A stretch of 64,000 nucleotides of DNA from Mesonia maritima (GTDB lineage: Bacteria > Bacteroidota > Bacteroidia > Flavobacteriales > Flavobacteriaceae): positions 124,001 through 188,000 of the forward strand of contig NZ_JBHLUA010000012.1 of assembly GCF_042433895.1 (NCBI RefSeq), given 5' to 3'. Of this stretch, positions 16,445-25,752 are shown in pieces (within the stretch, counting starts at the first letter, position 1; every line of letters starts with the position of its first letter). The position numbers were made by a program, and so were the translations under genes. The notes beneath the pieces are model-generated. The model had not been told where the DNA came from, did not search any database, and saw only the letters and a list, made by a program, of their open reading frames with translations.

Positions 16445-17362
16445 ATGGCAAAAAAAGTAGAAGTAAAAGAATTACTTGATGCAGGTGTACATTTTGGTCA
16501 CCTCACAAGAAGATGGAATCCAAATATGGCTCCTTATATTTATATGGAGCGTAATGGTATTCACATCATTAACTTATATAAGAGTGCTGCTAAAATGCAA
16601 GAAGCTGGTGAAGCGCTTAGCAAAATTGCAGCCAGTGGTAGAAAAATCTTATTTGTAGCTACCAAAAAACAAGCAAAAGAAATTGTTGCTGAAGAAGCAG
16701 CTAAAGCAAACATGCCTTACATTACTGAGCGTTGGCCAGGAGGTATGTTAACTAACTTTGTGACTATTCGTAAAGCTGTTAAGAAAATGGCATCGGTAGA
16801 TCGCATGAAAAAAGACGGTACCTTTAACTCTTTATCTAAAAAAGAGCGTTTACAAGTAGACCGTATGCGTGCGAAGTTAGAAAAGCAATTAGGTTCTATT
16901 ACAGATATGACGCGTCTTCCGGGAGCATTATTTATAGTTGATATTACACGTGAACACATTGCGGTAAAAGAAGCACAAAAATTAAACATTCCTATTTTTG
17001 CTATGGTCGATACCAATTCTGACCCACGTGAAGTAGACTATGTAATTCCGGCGAATGATGATGCTTCAAAATCTGTTAAGAAAGTAATTTCTTACGTTTC
17101 TGATTCTATTGTAGAAGGATTAACAGAGAGAAAAGCAGATAAAGAAGCGAAAAAAGAGAAGAAAGAAGCGGCTAAAAAAGACGATTCATCGACAGAAAAA
17201 GAAGCTAAAAAAGCTCCTAAAGCAAAAAAAGAAGACGTAGAAGTACCTTCTAAAGATGCTGAAGATCAAAAAGCGATGAAAGAAGCTAAAAAAGATGTAA
17301 AGTTAGAGTCTAAACAAGAAACCTTAGATAAGGCAACATCTCCTGAAAGCGACAACAAATAA
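16445..17362 (+). CDS. rpsB: 30S ribosomal protein S2 with Lys-rich C-terminal extension
   Basis: 305 residues against about 240 in most bacteria. The S2 domain is intact (LLDAGVHFGHLTRRWNPNMA, ITERWPGGMLTNF, PGALFIVDITREHIAVKEA, FAMVDTNSDPREVDYVIPAN) and ends near residue 225. The rest is an about 80-residue low-complexity tail of Lys, Glu, Ala and Asp, a common flavobacterial feature with probably disordered structure. S2 joins late to the small subunit, near S1. tsf follows after a strong terminator-like hairpin. Confidence 0.96.
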   Translation: MAKKVEVKELLDAGVHFGHLTRRWNPNMAPYIYMERNGIHIINLYKSAAKMQEAGEALSKIAASGRKILFVATKKQAKEIVAEEAAKANMPYITERWPGGMLTNFVTIRKAVKKMASVDRMKKDGTFNSLSKKERLQVDRMRAKLEKQLGSITDMTRLPGALFIVDITREHIAVKEAQKLNIPIFAMVDTNSDPREVDYVIPANDDASKSVKKVISYVSDSIVEGLTERKADKEAKKEKKEAAKKDDSSTEKEAKKAPKAKKEDVEVPSKDAEDQKAMKEAKKDVKLESKQETLDKATSPESDNK

Positions 17363-17387
17363 ATAACAATTTTATAAAATTGATTAT

Positions 17388-17442
17388 AAGTCGTTTAGTT
17401 CTTTTTATTTATAAAATAGCCAACTAAACGACTTATTTTTTT
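17388..17442 (+). terminator. Terminator between rpsB and tsf
   Basis: AAGTCGTTTAGTT (17388-17400) pairs perfectly with AACTAAACGACTT (17422-17434), followed by ATTTTTTT. With a stem of 13 bp it can stop transcription after rpsB or lower the rpsB:tsf ratio by read-through. Confidence 0.75.
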
Positions 17443-17462
17443 AACTATAAAACAAAATCAAG

Positions 17463-18290
17463 ATGGCAAAAATAACTGCTGCTGAAGTAAATAAATTAAG
17501 AAAGTCTACCGGTGCCGGTATGATGGATTGTAAAAAAGCATTAGTAGAAGCTGATGGTGATTACGATAAAGCAATTGAAGTTCTTCGTAAAAAAGGACAA
17601 AAAATTGCCGCTAAACGTGCAGACAGAGAATCTTCTGAAGGTGCTGCAATTGCAAAAGTAAACGATGACGCTACAAAAGGAGCGATCATTTCTTTAAACT
17701 GTGAAACTGATTTCGTTGCTAAAAATGAAGACTTCATTAAATTGGCAAACGATTTCGCTGAATTAGCCTTAAACTTCTCTTCTAAAGATGAGTTTTTAGC
17801 AGCTGATTTTAAAGGAATCACCGTACAAGAAAAATTAACGGAACAAACCGGAGTAATCGGTGAGAAAATTGAAATTGGTGCGTTTAAAAAATTAGAAGCT
17901 CCATTTGTAGGTTCTTATATTCACGCCGGTAACAAAATTGCTGTTCTTACAGGTTTATCGAAGAATGCAGACGGTGCAGAAGAAGTTGCTAAAGATGTTT
18001 CTATGCAAGCTGCAGCAATGAGTCCTGTTGCTTTAAACGAAGATGGTGTAGATCAAGAAACTATTGATAAAGAAATTGAAATCGCTAAAGATCAATTACG
18101 TCAAGAAGGAAAACCGGAAGATATGTTAGACAACATTGCTAAAGGTAAAATTAAACGTTTCTTTAAAGACAATACCTTAGTGAATCAATTATTCATTAAA
18201 GACAACAAGAAAACTGTTGCACAACATGTGAAAGATTCCTTAGGAAAAGATGTTGAAGTAACCGCTTTTGAACGTGTTGCTTTAGGATAA
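17463..18290 (+). CDS. tsf: Elongation factor Ts
   Basis: 275 residues. The N-terminal UBA-like domain (ITAAEVNKLRKSTGAGMMDC, KKALVEADGDYDKAIEVLRK) and the TDFVAKNEDF motif (CETDFVAKN, contacting EF-Tu) are intact, as is the C-terminal dimerisation region. EF-Ts exchanges GDP for GTP on EF-Tu in the cytoplasm. It follows rpsB as in nearly all bacteria and is separated from the next gene by a clear terminator. Confidence 0.96.
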   Translation: MAKITAAEVNKLRKSTGAGMMDCKKALVEADGDYDKAIEVLRKKGQKIAAKRADRESSEGAAIAKVNDDATKGAIISLNCETDFVAKNEDFIKLANDFAELALNFSSKDEFLAADFKGITVQEKLTEQTGVIGEKIEIGAFKKLEAPFVGSYIHAGNKIAVLTGLSKNADGAEEVAKDVSMQAAAMSPVALNEDGVDQETIDKEIEIAKDQLRQEGKPEDMLDNIAKGKIKRFFKDNTLVNQLFIKDNKKTVAQHVKDSLGKDVEVTAFERVALG

Positions 18291-18320
18291 TAGAACTAAT
18301 TTATTCCTATTAAATTTTTT

Positions 18321-18361
18321 AAAAGTCCAACGCTAACTTAATTTAGCGTTGGACTTTTTTT
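18321..18361 (+). terminator. Terminator after tsf
   Basis: AAAAGTCCAACGCTAA (18321-18336), a six-base loop and TTAGCGTTGGACTTTT form a perfect 16-bp stem followed by further T. Confidence 0.85.
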
Positions 18362-18411
18362 ATAAGTATTAGTATTCTACTCATTATACTATTCTAAAAA
18401 ATATAAACCAG

Positions 18412-18912
18412 ATGAAATATATTCTACTAAATCTGATTTTGATTTTTTGTTTTAGCTGTAAATCTTCTAAAACTAATAACTCTACTACTTCAAAAGATTC
18501 CGATTTAAAAAAATATGAAATTGCAATCGATTCAGTTTCAAAAACCGAAAAAAAAAGTGCTTATGAATTTGCATACCAGACTTTCACGAATTGCGATACC
18601 TTTAATTTCCCAGAACTCACGGATAAAAACGCAACAGAGAGATTAGTCTATCTATGGACTCATAAAAGAAATAAAGTTATTGAGACTTGCGAAAAATATA
18701 ACGCAGTATATGGAAAAATGAACACCTTAAAATTAGCAGAAATTTTGGGTGATAATACCAATACGAAATACTTTAGATATAAAGCAAAATTTTCAAAAAC
18801 AGATAATACAGCTGAAATAAGAGTTTTCACCAACTCAAATAAAAAATTTAGCGGTATTATAATCATCTCAGAATGGAATGATGTTTATTCTGAAGCACCT
18901 ATGAAAAACTAA
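18412..18912 (+). CDS. Hypothetical lipoprotein
   Basis: 166 residues with a short signal peptide II (MKYILLNLILIFCFSCKSSK), a Ser/Thr/Lys linker, then a mixed alpha/beta domain with FTNCDTFNFPELTDKNATER, ETCEKYNAVYGKMNTLKLAE and a C-terminal strand set. Two Cys in the mature part could pair. The family is not recognised. It lies alone after the tsf terminator, with about 290 non-coding bases downstream. Confidence 0.55.
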   Translation: MKYILLNLILIFCFSCKSSKTNNSTTSKDSDLKKYEIAIDSVSKTEKKSAYEFAYQTFTNCDTFNFPELTDKNATERLVYLWTHKRNKVIETCEKYNAVYGKMNTLKLAEILGDNTNTKYFRYKAKFSKTDNTAEIRVFTNSNKKFSGIIIISEWNDVYSEAPMKN

Positions 18913-19060
18913 AATTTAAAAACTACGTTCTCAAGCCATGTTTCGCTTTTATCGCGACTTTTATCCTGCGTATACAAATCTCATTTTTATTTTAACTTTC
19001 ATTATATAAAATGATCTCAAATTTCTATGACGATTTTTAGTCTTAGTTAAAATTATTTTA

Positions 19061-19083
19061 TACACAAAAAGTTTATTTGTGTA
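19061..19083. repeat. Perfect 8-bp inverted repeat
   Basis: TACACAAA, seven bases, TTTGTGTA lies in the otherwise empty 293-base gap between the lipoprotein gene and the gene at 19206. It could be an operator for the latter; nothing else supports a function. Confidence 0.3.
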
Positions 19084-19205
19084 ATCATTTTCATTAATTT
19101 TAGGTTAATTGATATTTTTTGCCGTAGCAAAAACTTCTCTACTAGTTTTTTAATTATTACAAAGTCAGTTAACGCTAATAAGTTGGAAAAATTAACTAAG
19201 AATAA

Positions 19206-20141
19206 ATGAAAAATATAATCCTTTATAGTTTACTGCTTTTATCTTTCAATATTTTTAGTCAGAAATTTGTAGTAGTCGATAAGGACACGTACGATTTCAT
19301 AGAATCTGTGCCTTTTACAATTTACAAAGACAACAAGGTGGTTTACGAGGATGTTACCAAAAACAATAAAGCCACGCGTATTCCCGAAGACCTTGAGTAT
19401 GATAAAATAGAGTTTAGCAAAACAGACTATAAAACACATACTATTGAAACAGAAAATTTGAATGGAGGTGTTTATTTAACCAAAGAGCACATACAATTAG
19501 ATGAGGTGGTAATCTCCTCAAAAAAAAGTGATCATATTGTCTTGGGAGAATCCAATAGGATTAGAAATGCAAGAAGTGTCCCTTTTATATCAAAACTAAA
19601 TTTTGGAATTGTTTTCCATAACTACCAAAATAATGACTTAACAATTAACCAAACTATTTTTTATGTAGATAAAGTAAAATATAAAACAGCCTATAAAATT
19701 AACTTTTTTGACGTGGAAGAAAGTTTGCCGGTAGATAATTTACAGACGCTTCAATTTAATAAAAAGATTTATTCAACAGATACTCTTTATCTACAACCAA
19801 AACAGAAAAATAGGATTGAGATTAAACACAAAGACCCTATCGTATTTGAAGAATACACCACCCTATTTGTGTCACTAGAACTCTTATACTATTTAAATGA
19901 AGATGATCAAAAATTTACACCGAAGAATAAAAACAAAACAAAGTTGAAATTTCAATTGTCCAATGAAAACAACTTTTATACTAGGACTGTAGATGCAAAT
20001 TCAGGTAAATATTCTGATTATTTACTTAACTCAAATCTTATGGTTAAATATGATTTTGCGAATTACCTGTTTAAAACTCCGCATAAAAGTATTCTTATAA
20101 CGCCGGCAATTAATCTCTATGCAACGGAAGTAAAATTATAA
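19206..20141 (+). CDS. Secreted protein with CarboxypepD-reg-like N-terminus
   Basis: 311 residues. Signal peptide MKNIILYSLLLLSFNIFSQ. Residues 20-105 (VVDKDTYDFIESVPFTIYKD, the strand with EFSKTDYKTHTIE, and LDEVVISSKK) have the shape of the carboxypeptidase-regulatory-like beta sandwich ending in the LDEVVI linker found before TonB-dependent plugs. Here no barrel follows, only a beta-rich 200-residue domain. It is probably periplasmic or outer-membrane associated, role unknown. A strong terminator ends the transcription unit. Confidence 0.55.
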   Translation: MKNIILYSLLLLSFNIFSQKFVVVDKDTYDFIESVPFTIYKDNKVVYEDVTKNNKATRIPEDLEYDKIEFSKTDYKTHTIETENLNGGVYLTKEHIQLDEVVISSKKSDHIVLGESNRIRNARSVPFISKLNFGIVFHNYQNNDLTINQTIFYVDKVKYKTAYKINFFDVEESLPVDNLQTLQFNKKIYSTDTLYLQPKQKNRIEIKHKDPIVFEEYTTLFVSLELLYYLNEDDQKFTPKNKNKTKLKFQLSNENNFYTRTVDANSGKYSDYLLNSNLMVKYDFANYLFKTPHKSILITPAINLYATEVKL

Positions 20142-20168
20142 AACATTTCACAACCTATTTAAATACCT

Positions 20169-20199
20169 AAACCGTTCTTGCTATAAGAACGGTTTTTTT
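20169..20199 (+). terminator. Terminator after the CarboxypepD-reg gene
   Basis: AAACCGTTCTT (20169-20179) pairs with AAGAACGGTTT (20185-20195) around a five-base loop and runs into TTTT. Confidence 0.85.
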
Positions 20200-20247
20200 A
20201 CTTTAGTAAATTCAACTTTCTTCTAATTAAGAATAAAATAAAATTTA

Positions 20248-20263
20248 TTACAGTAAACTGTAA
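20248..20263. promoter_or_regulatory. Possible operator upstream of ABC genes
   Basis: TTACAGT-AA-ACTGTAA, a 7-bp inverted repeat with a two-base centre, lies 80 bases before the ABC ATPase start. The size fits a dimeric regulator site, but no regulator gene lies nearby. Confidence 0.3.
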
Positions 20264-20342
20264 CAAAAAGTCAGAAAGTAGACTTTTAAATAGCGAAGGT
20301 AGTTTTATTACCTTTCCACTATAACCGGTTAAATAAAATATT

Positions 20343-21239
20343 ATGATAGAACTCAAATTAAATCATGTCTCCAAAACCTATTCCAACGGTGTAAAAGCCT
20401 TAGATGATGTTAGTATCGAAATAAAATCAGGAATGTTTGGTTTATTAGGCCCTAACGGTGCCGGTAAATCTACCTTAATGCGAACAATTGCGACACTTCA
20501 AGAGCCGGATTCTGGAGAACTATTTTTGAGTGATATCAATATTAGAAAAGAAAAAATGGCATTACGCCGCGTACTTGGCTATTTGCCGCAACAATTTGGC
20601 GTCTATTCTAAAATGTCTGCCGAAAAATTACTCAACTATTTTGCAGATCTAAAAGGCTTATCCAATTCAGCCGAAAAAAAGAAAATGGTAGAATACGCCT
20701 TAGAAGTTACCAACCTTACCGATGTAAAGCACAAACACGTGGCAGGATATTCCGGTGGAATGAAACAACGTTTCGGTATCGCGCAATTACTGCTCAACAA
20801 CCCGAAATTAATTATTGTAGATGAACCTACCGCTGGTCTCGATCCGGCAGAGCGTCATCGATTCTTAAATGTTTTACGAGAAATCGGAACAAACAACATT
20901 GTTATTCTATCCACACATATTGTAGATGATGTAAAAGAATTATGCACCGATATGGCGATTTTAAACGGCGGAAAGATTTTAAGTAAAATGGCTCCTAAAG
21001 AAGCGGTTCAGCAATTAGAAGGAAAAATTTGGACTACCATTACCGATCGCGACGGCGAAGAAATTTTAGCTGAAAATTTCCAAGTAATTTCTTCCAGTTT
21101 CAATCATGATAATAGTTTAAACGTACGTGTATATTCAGAAACAAAACCTACAGAAAATTTTATGGCGGCAACACCCGATCTTAATGATGTCTATTTTGTG
21201 CATTTAAAACAAGACGAACCTACTACTGTAAACGCGTAA
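20343..21239 (+). CDS. ABC transporter ATP-binding protein
   Basis: 298 residues. Walker A LLGPNGAGKST (near 38), Q-loop GYLPQQFGVYSKM, signature YSGGMKQRFGIAQ (LSGGQ variant), Walker B LIIVDEPTAGLD and switch His in LSTHIVDDV are all present. This is the cytoplasmic motor of an ABC-2 type exporter. It is followed after four bases by the 1218-residue permease/M1 protein, which is clearly its partner. The last 80 residues form a small accessory domain. ATPase assignment is certain, the cargo unknown. Confidence 0.9.
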   Translation: MIELKLNHVSKTYSNGVKALDDVSIEIKSGMFGLLGPNGAGKSTLMRTIATLQEPDSGELFLSDINIRKEKMALRRVLGYLPQQFGVYSKMSAEKLLNYFADLKGLSNSAEKKKMVEYALEVTNLTDVKHKHVAGYSGGMKQRFGIAQLLLNNPKLIIVDEPTAGLDPAERHRFLNVLREIGTNNIVILSTHIVDDVKELCTDMAILNGGKILSKMAPKEAVQQLEGKIWTTITDRDGEEILAENFQVISSSFNHDNSLNVRVYSETKPTENFMAATPDLNDVYFVHLKQDEPTTVNA

Positions 21240-21243
21240 AATT

Positions 21244-24200
21244 ATGTTTGGTAAAATATTTAAGTTCGAAATTTCGTATTGGTTTAAAAGTCCGTTGTGG
21301 TATATTTATATGGCAGCTATGCTTGTTATTTCTATCTTGCTTACCGCTACGGCTGTAGGTGTTTTCGATAGTACAACGGTGACGGTTACCGGAATTAAAA
21401 AAATTAATTCACCTATCTCTATTACCGGTTTATTAGGGGTTTTTACTTATTTGGTTTATTTCTTGCTTCCTTCAATTACGGGGAATTCCATTTATAAAGA
21501 CTACAAGTCTGAAATGTACCAAGTGCTATTCTCCTACCCTTTTACGAAAGCAGAATATTTACTGGCAAAATTCTTAAGCAGTTTTGTCATGACATTAGGA
21601 GTCGTTTTATTTGCATTGCTCGGTTTAATTATTGGCTGTTACCTACCGGGAGCCAATGAAGATCTATTACTGAAGTTTAATATTTTAAATTATTTACAGC
21701 CGTTCGCATTAATTGTGATTCCCAATTTATTATTTTTTGGAACGGTTGTGTTTGGCGTGGTAACTTTTTCCAGAAATATTTTTATCGGTTTCATTACGGT
21801 GCTTATACTCATTGTTTTGCAAAGTTTGGCAGGCAATTATTTAAGCGATTTAGACACGAAAACACTCGCTGCGTTATTAGACCCGTTAGGAAATTCTGCT
21901 ATTAGTTATGAAACTGAATATTGGACGGTTGAAGAGCAGAACAACAATTTTATTCCGTTTAGCGGTTATATTTTATACAACCGAATTTTATGGTCGGTGA
22001 TTAGTTTACTTGTTTTCTTCGGAATATTTAGCGCGTTTAAATTCAGCCACAATCCGATTAGTTTCAATTTATTTAAAAAGAAAAGTAAACGGTCGACAAA
22101 ACGAAATTTCGGCGGATATAAAATTCATCGTACACCAGCCGTAAATTTGACTTTTTCATTTTCACGTCAGCTTAAAAATGTATGGAAATTTGCTTCATTT
22201 GAGTTAAAGTATATTCTCAAAAATTGGGCATTTATTTCCATTTTCGCTGTGGGAATTTTAATGGTTGTCTTGGTTTTAAATATGGGATATCAAATTCAAG
22301 GTACCGATACGTTACCTGTTACCCGAATTATGATTAACCTAAGTCAAGGCGGGATTGGCTTGTTTATGATGATTTTAATTTTCCTATTTTCAGGAATGCT
22401 TATTCATCGTGGAAATATTTCACATATGGATCAGTTAATAGACACGACCGCACAACCATCTTGGGTTTTTATGATGTCAAAATTTCTAGCGATTTTACAA
22501 ATGATCGGGGTAATTTATTTTGCAGTCATCGGGGTTTGTCTTTCTTTTCAAATGATAAATAGTTTTTATGATTTTGAAATCGGGCTCTATCTATTCGATT
22601 ATTTTTTAGTCGATTTTCCCAATTGGATTATTTATACCTTCTTGGCGTTTTTTATGCATAGCCTCATCAAAAACTATATCGTTGGGTTTGTAACCTTGCT
22701 TGCTATAAGTATTCTTTTTGGTTTTTTCCCCAGTTTCGGGATCGAGCAATCCATTTTTAATTTCAATGAAATTAGCGGGACTTCGTATTCTGATATGAAT
22801 GGTTATGGCCACGGATTAACTTTATTTTACATCTATAAAATCTATTGGGGTTTATTTGGAATCGCGCTTCTTATTATCGCTTCGCTTTTTTACCAACGAG
22901 GCTTAACAACCGGAATAAAAGACCGATTTAGATTAGCTCGTAAACGGTTTTCAGACAAAAGAAAACTTATATTATTTAGCAGTTTAGCCCTATTTTTTAG
23001 CCTGGGCGGTTATATTTATTATGTAAATAATATTGAAAATGAACGCTATTCAGGAAAAGAAATTGAAAAAGGCCGCGTAAAATATGAAAAAGAATTCGGG
23101 CATTACGCGAAAATGAATAAACCGAGAATTACAGCCTCTAAAATTGATTTGGCAATTTACCCAGAAATGCGAGATTATAAAGTTGAAGGAGTCTTTACGT
23201 TAAAAAATAAAACCCAAACTCCCATCGATTCTATTTTTCTGCAAACCAATGATGATTTAATTGAGTATAACTTCAGTATTCCAACCGAGGTGAGTTTAAA
23301 AAATGAGCGCTTTAAATTTGAAGTGCTTCAGTTTAAAAAACCGCTGCAACCGGGCGAGGAAATGAGTTTTAGTTTTACCATGAAAAATAAATCGAATTCA
23401 TGGTTTAGAGATAACTCTCCCATTCAATACAATGGTACTTTTTTGAATAATTCTATGTTTCCAAGTTTCGGCTATAATGAGAATTACGAGATCAGTTCAG
23501 AAAAGATTCGCGAGAAATATGATTTACCCTATAAAGAGCGCATGAGTTCTCCGCACGATTCTAGCGCGCTAGGAAATACCTATATTTCTTCAGAAGCAGA
23601 TTGGATAGATTTTGAAGCTACCATTAGTACAAATCCTGAGCAAATTGCTATTGCGCCGGGTTATTTACAAAAAGAATGGACCGAAAACGGACGTCGTTAC
23701 TTTCATTATAAAATGGAAGATAAAATGCTGAATTTCTACAATATTATGTCTGCCGATTATGAAGTAGTTTCAGAAAAGCACGAAGGCATTACTATTCAAA
23801 TTTTCTATCACCGTTCCCACGATTATAATTTAGAACGAATGATGGACGGCGCTAAAAAAGCACTTTCATATTATCAAGAAAATTTTAGTCCGTATCAATT
23901 TAGGCAATTACGAATTCTTGAATTTCCATCAACGTATGGTTCTTTTGCGCAATCGTTTGCCAACACGGTTCCCTTTTCAGAAGGAATTGGTTTTATCGCG
24001 AATGTTGAAGAAGAAAACGATGGCGTAGATTACCCATTTACGGTAACCGCTCACGAAGTTGCACACCAATGGTGGGCGCATCAAGTTATTGGCGCTAACG
24101 TTCAAGGCTCTACCTTAATGTCAGAAAGTTTATCAGAATATTCTGCTTTAAAAGTGTTAGAAGAACGTTACGGAGAGAAAAAAATGCGTCGCTTTTTAAA

Positions 24201-24900
24201 AGACGCCTTAGATAAATACTTAAGTGGGCGTCGTTTTGAAAGTCAAAAAGAACAACCCTTACTTTACAATGAAAACAAGCCTTACATTCATTACAATAAA
24301 GGTTCGCTGGTTTTATATGCGTTAAGCGATTATATTGGTACAAAAAAATTCAATAAGATGCTTTCAAATTATATTGATGAAGTCGGCTTTCAAGAAGCAC
24401 CTTACACTACTTCTTTAGAATTTACCGAACACATTAAAAAAGCAACACCAGATTCACTTCAATATTTAGTCTACGATATGATTCAAACCATAACACTTTA
24501 CAACAATAAAGTTTTAGCTTATGAAGTGACTGAATTGGAAAACGGAAATTACCAAGTAAAAATAAACGCGCAAGTTTCTAAATACCGAACTACCGATTAC
24601 GGAAATAAAACGTACGAAAATTATGAATCGTGCAGCATTTCTTATACGCCGGAAAGTGATGATAAAGAAACAGCCGAAGTAAAATCACTACCGTTAAAAG
24701 ATTATATTGAAGTCGGTATTTTCGGAGAAGATGAAGACGGAAATGAAGAAGTACTCTATCTTGAAAAACGTAAAATAACAGAGATTTATAATGAATTTAC
24801 GATTGAAGTAGAACAAAAGCCAACTTCAGTAGGAATAGACCCTTATAATAAATTAATCGACAGAAATTCTGAAGATAACCGAATGGATGTAGCCTTGTAG
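21244..24900 (+). CDS. ABC-2 permease fused to M1-family metallopeptidase
   Basis: 1218 residues. Residues 1-270 and about 300-575 are two ABC-2-type membrane modules (e.g. SPLWYIYMAAMLVISILLTA; YLLAKFLSSFVMTLGVVLFA; FMMILIFLFSGMLIHRGN). A further helix (LILFSSLALFFSLGGYIYYV) leads to an M1-like part from 600 onward. Zinc motif H937-E938-V-A-H941 is followed by ESLSEYS with Glu961, nineteen residues between His941 and Glu961 by my count, one more than classical M1. Where M1 exopeptidases carry GxMEN I see PFSEGIGF instead. The peptidase part is probably extracytoplasmic. This architecture is known in Bacteroidota, but substrate and transport direction are not known. Confidence 0.85.
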   Translation: MFGKIFKFEISYWFKSPLWYIYMAAMLVISILLTATAVGVFDSTTVTVTGIKKINSPISITGLLGVFTYLVYFLLPSITGNSIYKDYKSEMYQVLFSYPFTKAEYLLAKFLSSFVMTLGVVLFALLGLIIGCYLPGANEDLLLKFNILNYLQPFALIVIPNLLFFGTVVFGVVTFSRNIFIGFITVLILIVLQSLAGNYLSDLDTKTLAALLDPLGNSAISYETEYWTVEEQNNNFIPFSGYILYNRILWSVISLLVFFGIFSAFKFSHNPISFNLFKKKSKRSTKRNFGGYKIHRTPAVNLTFSFSRQLKNVWKFASFELKYILKNWAFISIFAVGILMVVLVLNMGYQIQGTDTLPVTRIMINLSQGGIGLFMMILIFLFSGMLIHRGNISHMDQLIDTTAQPSWVFMMSKFLAILQMIGVIYFAVIGVCLSFQMINSFYDFEIGLYLFDYFLVDFPNWIIYTFLAFFMHSLIKNYIVGFVTLLAISILFGFFPSFGIEQSIFNFNEISGTSYSDMNGYGHGLTLFYIYKIYWGLFGIALLIIASLFYQRGLTTGIKDRFRLARKRFSDKRKLILFSSLALFFSLGGYIYYVNNIENERYSGKEIEKGRVKYEKEFGHYAKMNKPRITASKIDLAIYPEMRDYKVEGVFTLKNKTQTPIDSIFLQTNDDLIEYNFSIPTEVSLKNERFKFEVLQFKKPLQPGEEMSFSFTMKNKSNSWFRDNSPIQYNGTFLNNSMFPSFGYNENYEISSEKIREKYDLPYKERMSSPHDSSALGNTYISSEADWIDFEATISTNPEQIAIAPGYLQKEWTENGRRYFHYKMEDKMLNFYNIMSADYEVVSEKHEGITIQIFYHRSHDYNLERMMDGAKKALSYYQENFSPYQFRQLRILEFPSTYGSFAQSFANTVPFSEGIGFIANVEEENDGVDYPFTVTAHEVAHQWWAHQVIGANVQGSTLMSESLSEYSALKVLEERYGEKKMRRFLKDALDKYLSGRRFESQKEQPLLYNENKPYIHYNKGSLVLYALSDYIGTKKFNKMLSNYIDEVGFQEAPYTTSLEFTEHIKKATPDSLQYLVYDMIQTITLYNNKVLAYEVTELENGNYQVKINAQVSKYRTTDYGNKTYENYESCSISYTPESDDKETAEVKSLPLKDYIEVGIFGEDEDGNEEVLYLEKRKITEIYNEFTIEVEQKPTSVGIDPYNKLIDRNSEDNRMDVAL

Positions 24901-24912
24901 TTTAAATGCAAT

Positions 24913-24986
24913 ATATAGCGATAGAAGAGCAAGATGAGCGATTTTCAAATCAAAACTTTCTCAAATTCAGAATATCGCTATATTTG
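24913..24986 (+). promoter_or_regulatory. pyrH -7 element inside a long inverted repeat
   Basis: TATATTTG (24979-24986) matches the Bacteroidota -7 box 23 bases before the pyrH ATG; a -33 TTG is not clear. The arms ATATAGCGATA (24913-24923) and TATCGCTATAT (24973-24983) are perfectly complementary, the right arm overlapping the -7 box. It may be an operator or a looped structure. Confidence 0.5.
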
Positions 24987-25009
24987 CACAACTTATACGA
25001 GCACAAATT

Positions 25010-25717
25010 ATGCAATACAAAAGAATTCTTTTAAAATTATCTGGAGAAGCATTAATGGGAAATCGCCAATATGGTATCGATCCCGAGCGACTGGCAGATT
25101 ATGCAAAAGAAATAAAATCGGTTATCGATAAAGGAATTGAAGTTGCCATCGTCATTGGCGGCGGAAATATTTTTAGAGGTGTTGCCGGCGCCAGTAAAGG
25201 AATGGATCGCGTACAAGGCGACCATATGGGAATGTTAGCCACCGTAATTAACGGACTGGCTTTACAAAGTGCTTGTGAAGACCAAGAAATTGAAACCCGT
25301 TTGCAATCTGCCGTAAAAATAAATGAAGTAGCCGAGCCGTTTATAAGAAGAAAAGCGCTGCGCCACCTGGAAAAAGGACGTGTAGTTATTTTTGGTGGCG
25401 GAACAGGAAATCCTTATTTTACCACAGATTCTGCAGCGGTTTTACGCGCCATAGAGATTGAAGCCGATGTAATTTTAAAAGGAACACGTGTAGATGGAAT
25501 TTACAATGCCGATCCCGAAAAAGACAGAGCAGCTACAAAATTCGATTTTATAAGTTTCGACGATGTTTTACGAAAAGGCTTAAAAGTGATGGACACGACA
25601 GCCTTTACGCTAAGTCAAGAAAACGAACTTCCTATTATCGTGTTTGATATGAATAAACCAGGAAATTTATTAAAAGTAGTTTCCGGTGAAAAAATTGGAA
25701 CAAAAGTAAATTTATAA
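25010..25717 (+). CDS. pyrH: UMP kinase
   Basis: 235 residues. The amino-acid kinase fold begins MQYKRILLKLSGEALMG, with GGGNIFRG, DHMGMLATVINGLALQ, the VVIFGGGTGNPYFTTDSAAV loop and GTRVDGIYNADPEKD. The hexameric enzyme phosphorylates UMP to UDP in pyrimidine synthesis, normally allosterically controlled by GTP and UTP. Followed by frr after 35 bases, as in most bacteria. The ATG at 25010 follows the promoter element closely, so the leader is short. Confidence 0.96.
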   Translation: MQYKRILLKLSGEALMGNRQYGIDPERLADYAKEIKSVIDKGIEVAIVIGGGNIFRGVAGASKGMDRVQGDHMGMLATVINGLALQSACEDQEIETRLQSAVKINEVAEPFIRRKALRHLEKGRVVIFGGGTGNPYFTTDSAAVLRAIEIEADVILKGTRVDGIYNADPEKDRAATKFDFISFDDVLRKGLKVMDTTAFTLSQENELPIIVFDMNKPGNLLKVVSGEKIGTKVNL

Positions 25718-25752
25718 ATCCTTATTTTAAGAGTAGATTAAAATAAAAGACT

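Noticed and set aside
24934..25131. Plus-strand frame overlapping the pyrH promoter and start
   Set aside because: Runs through the -7 box and into pyrH out of frame; no recognisable product.
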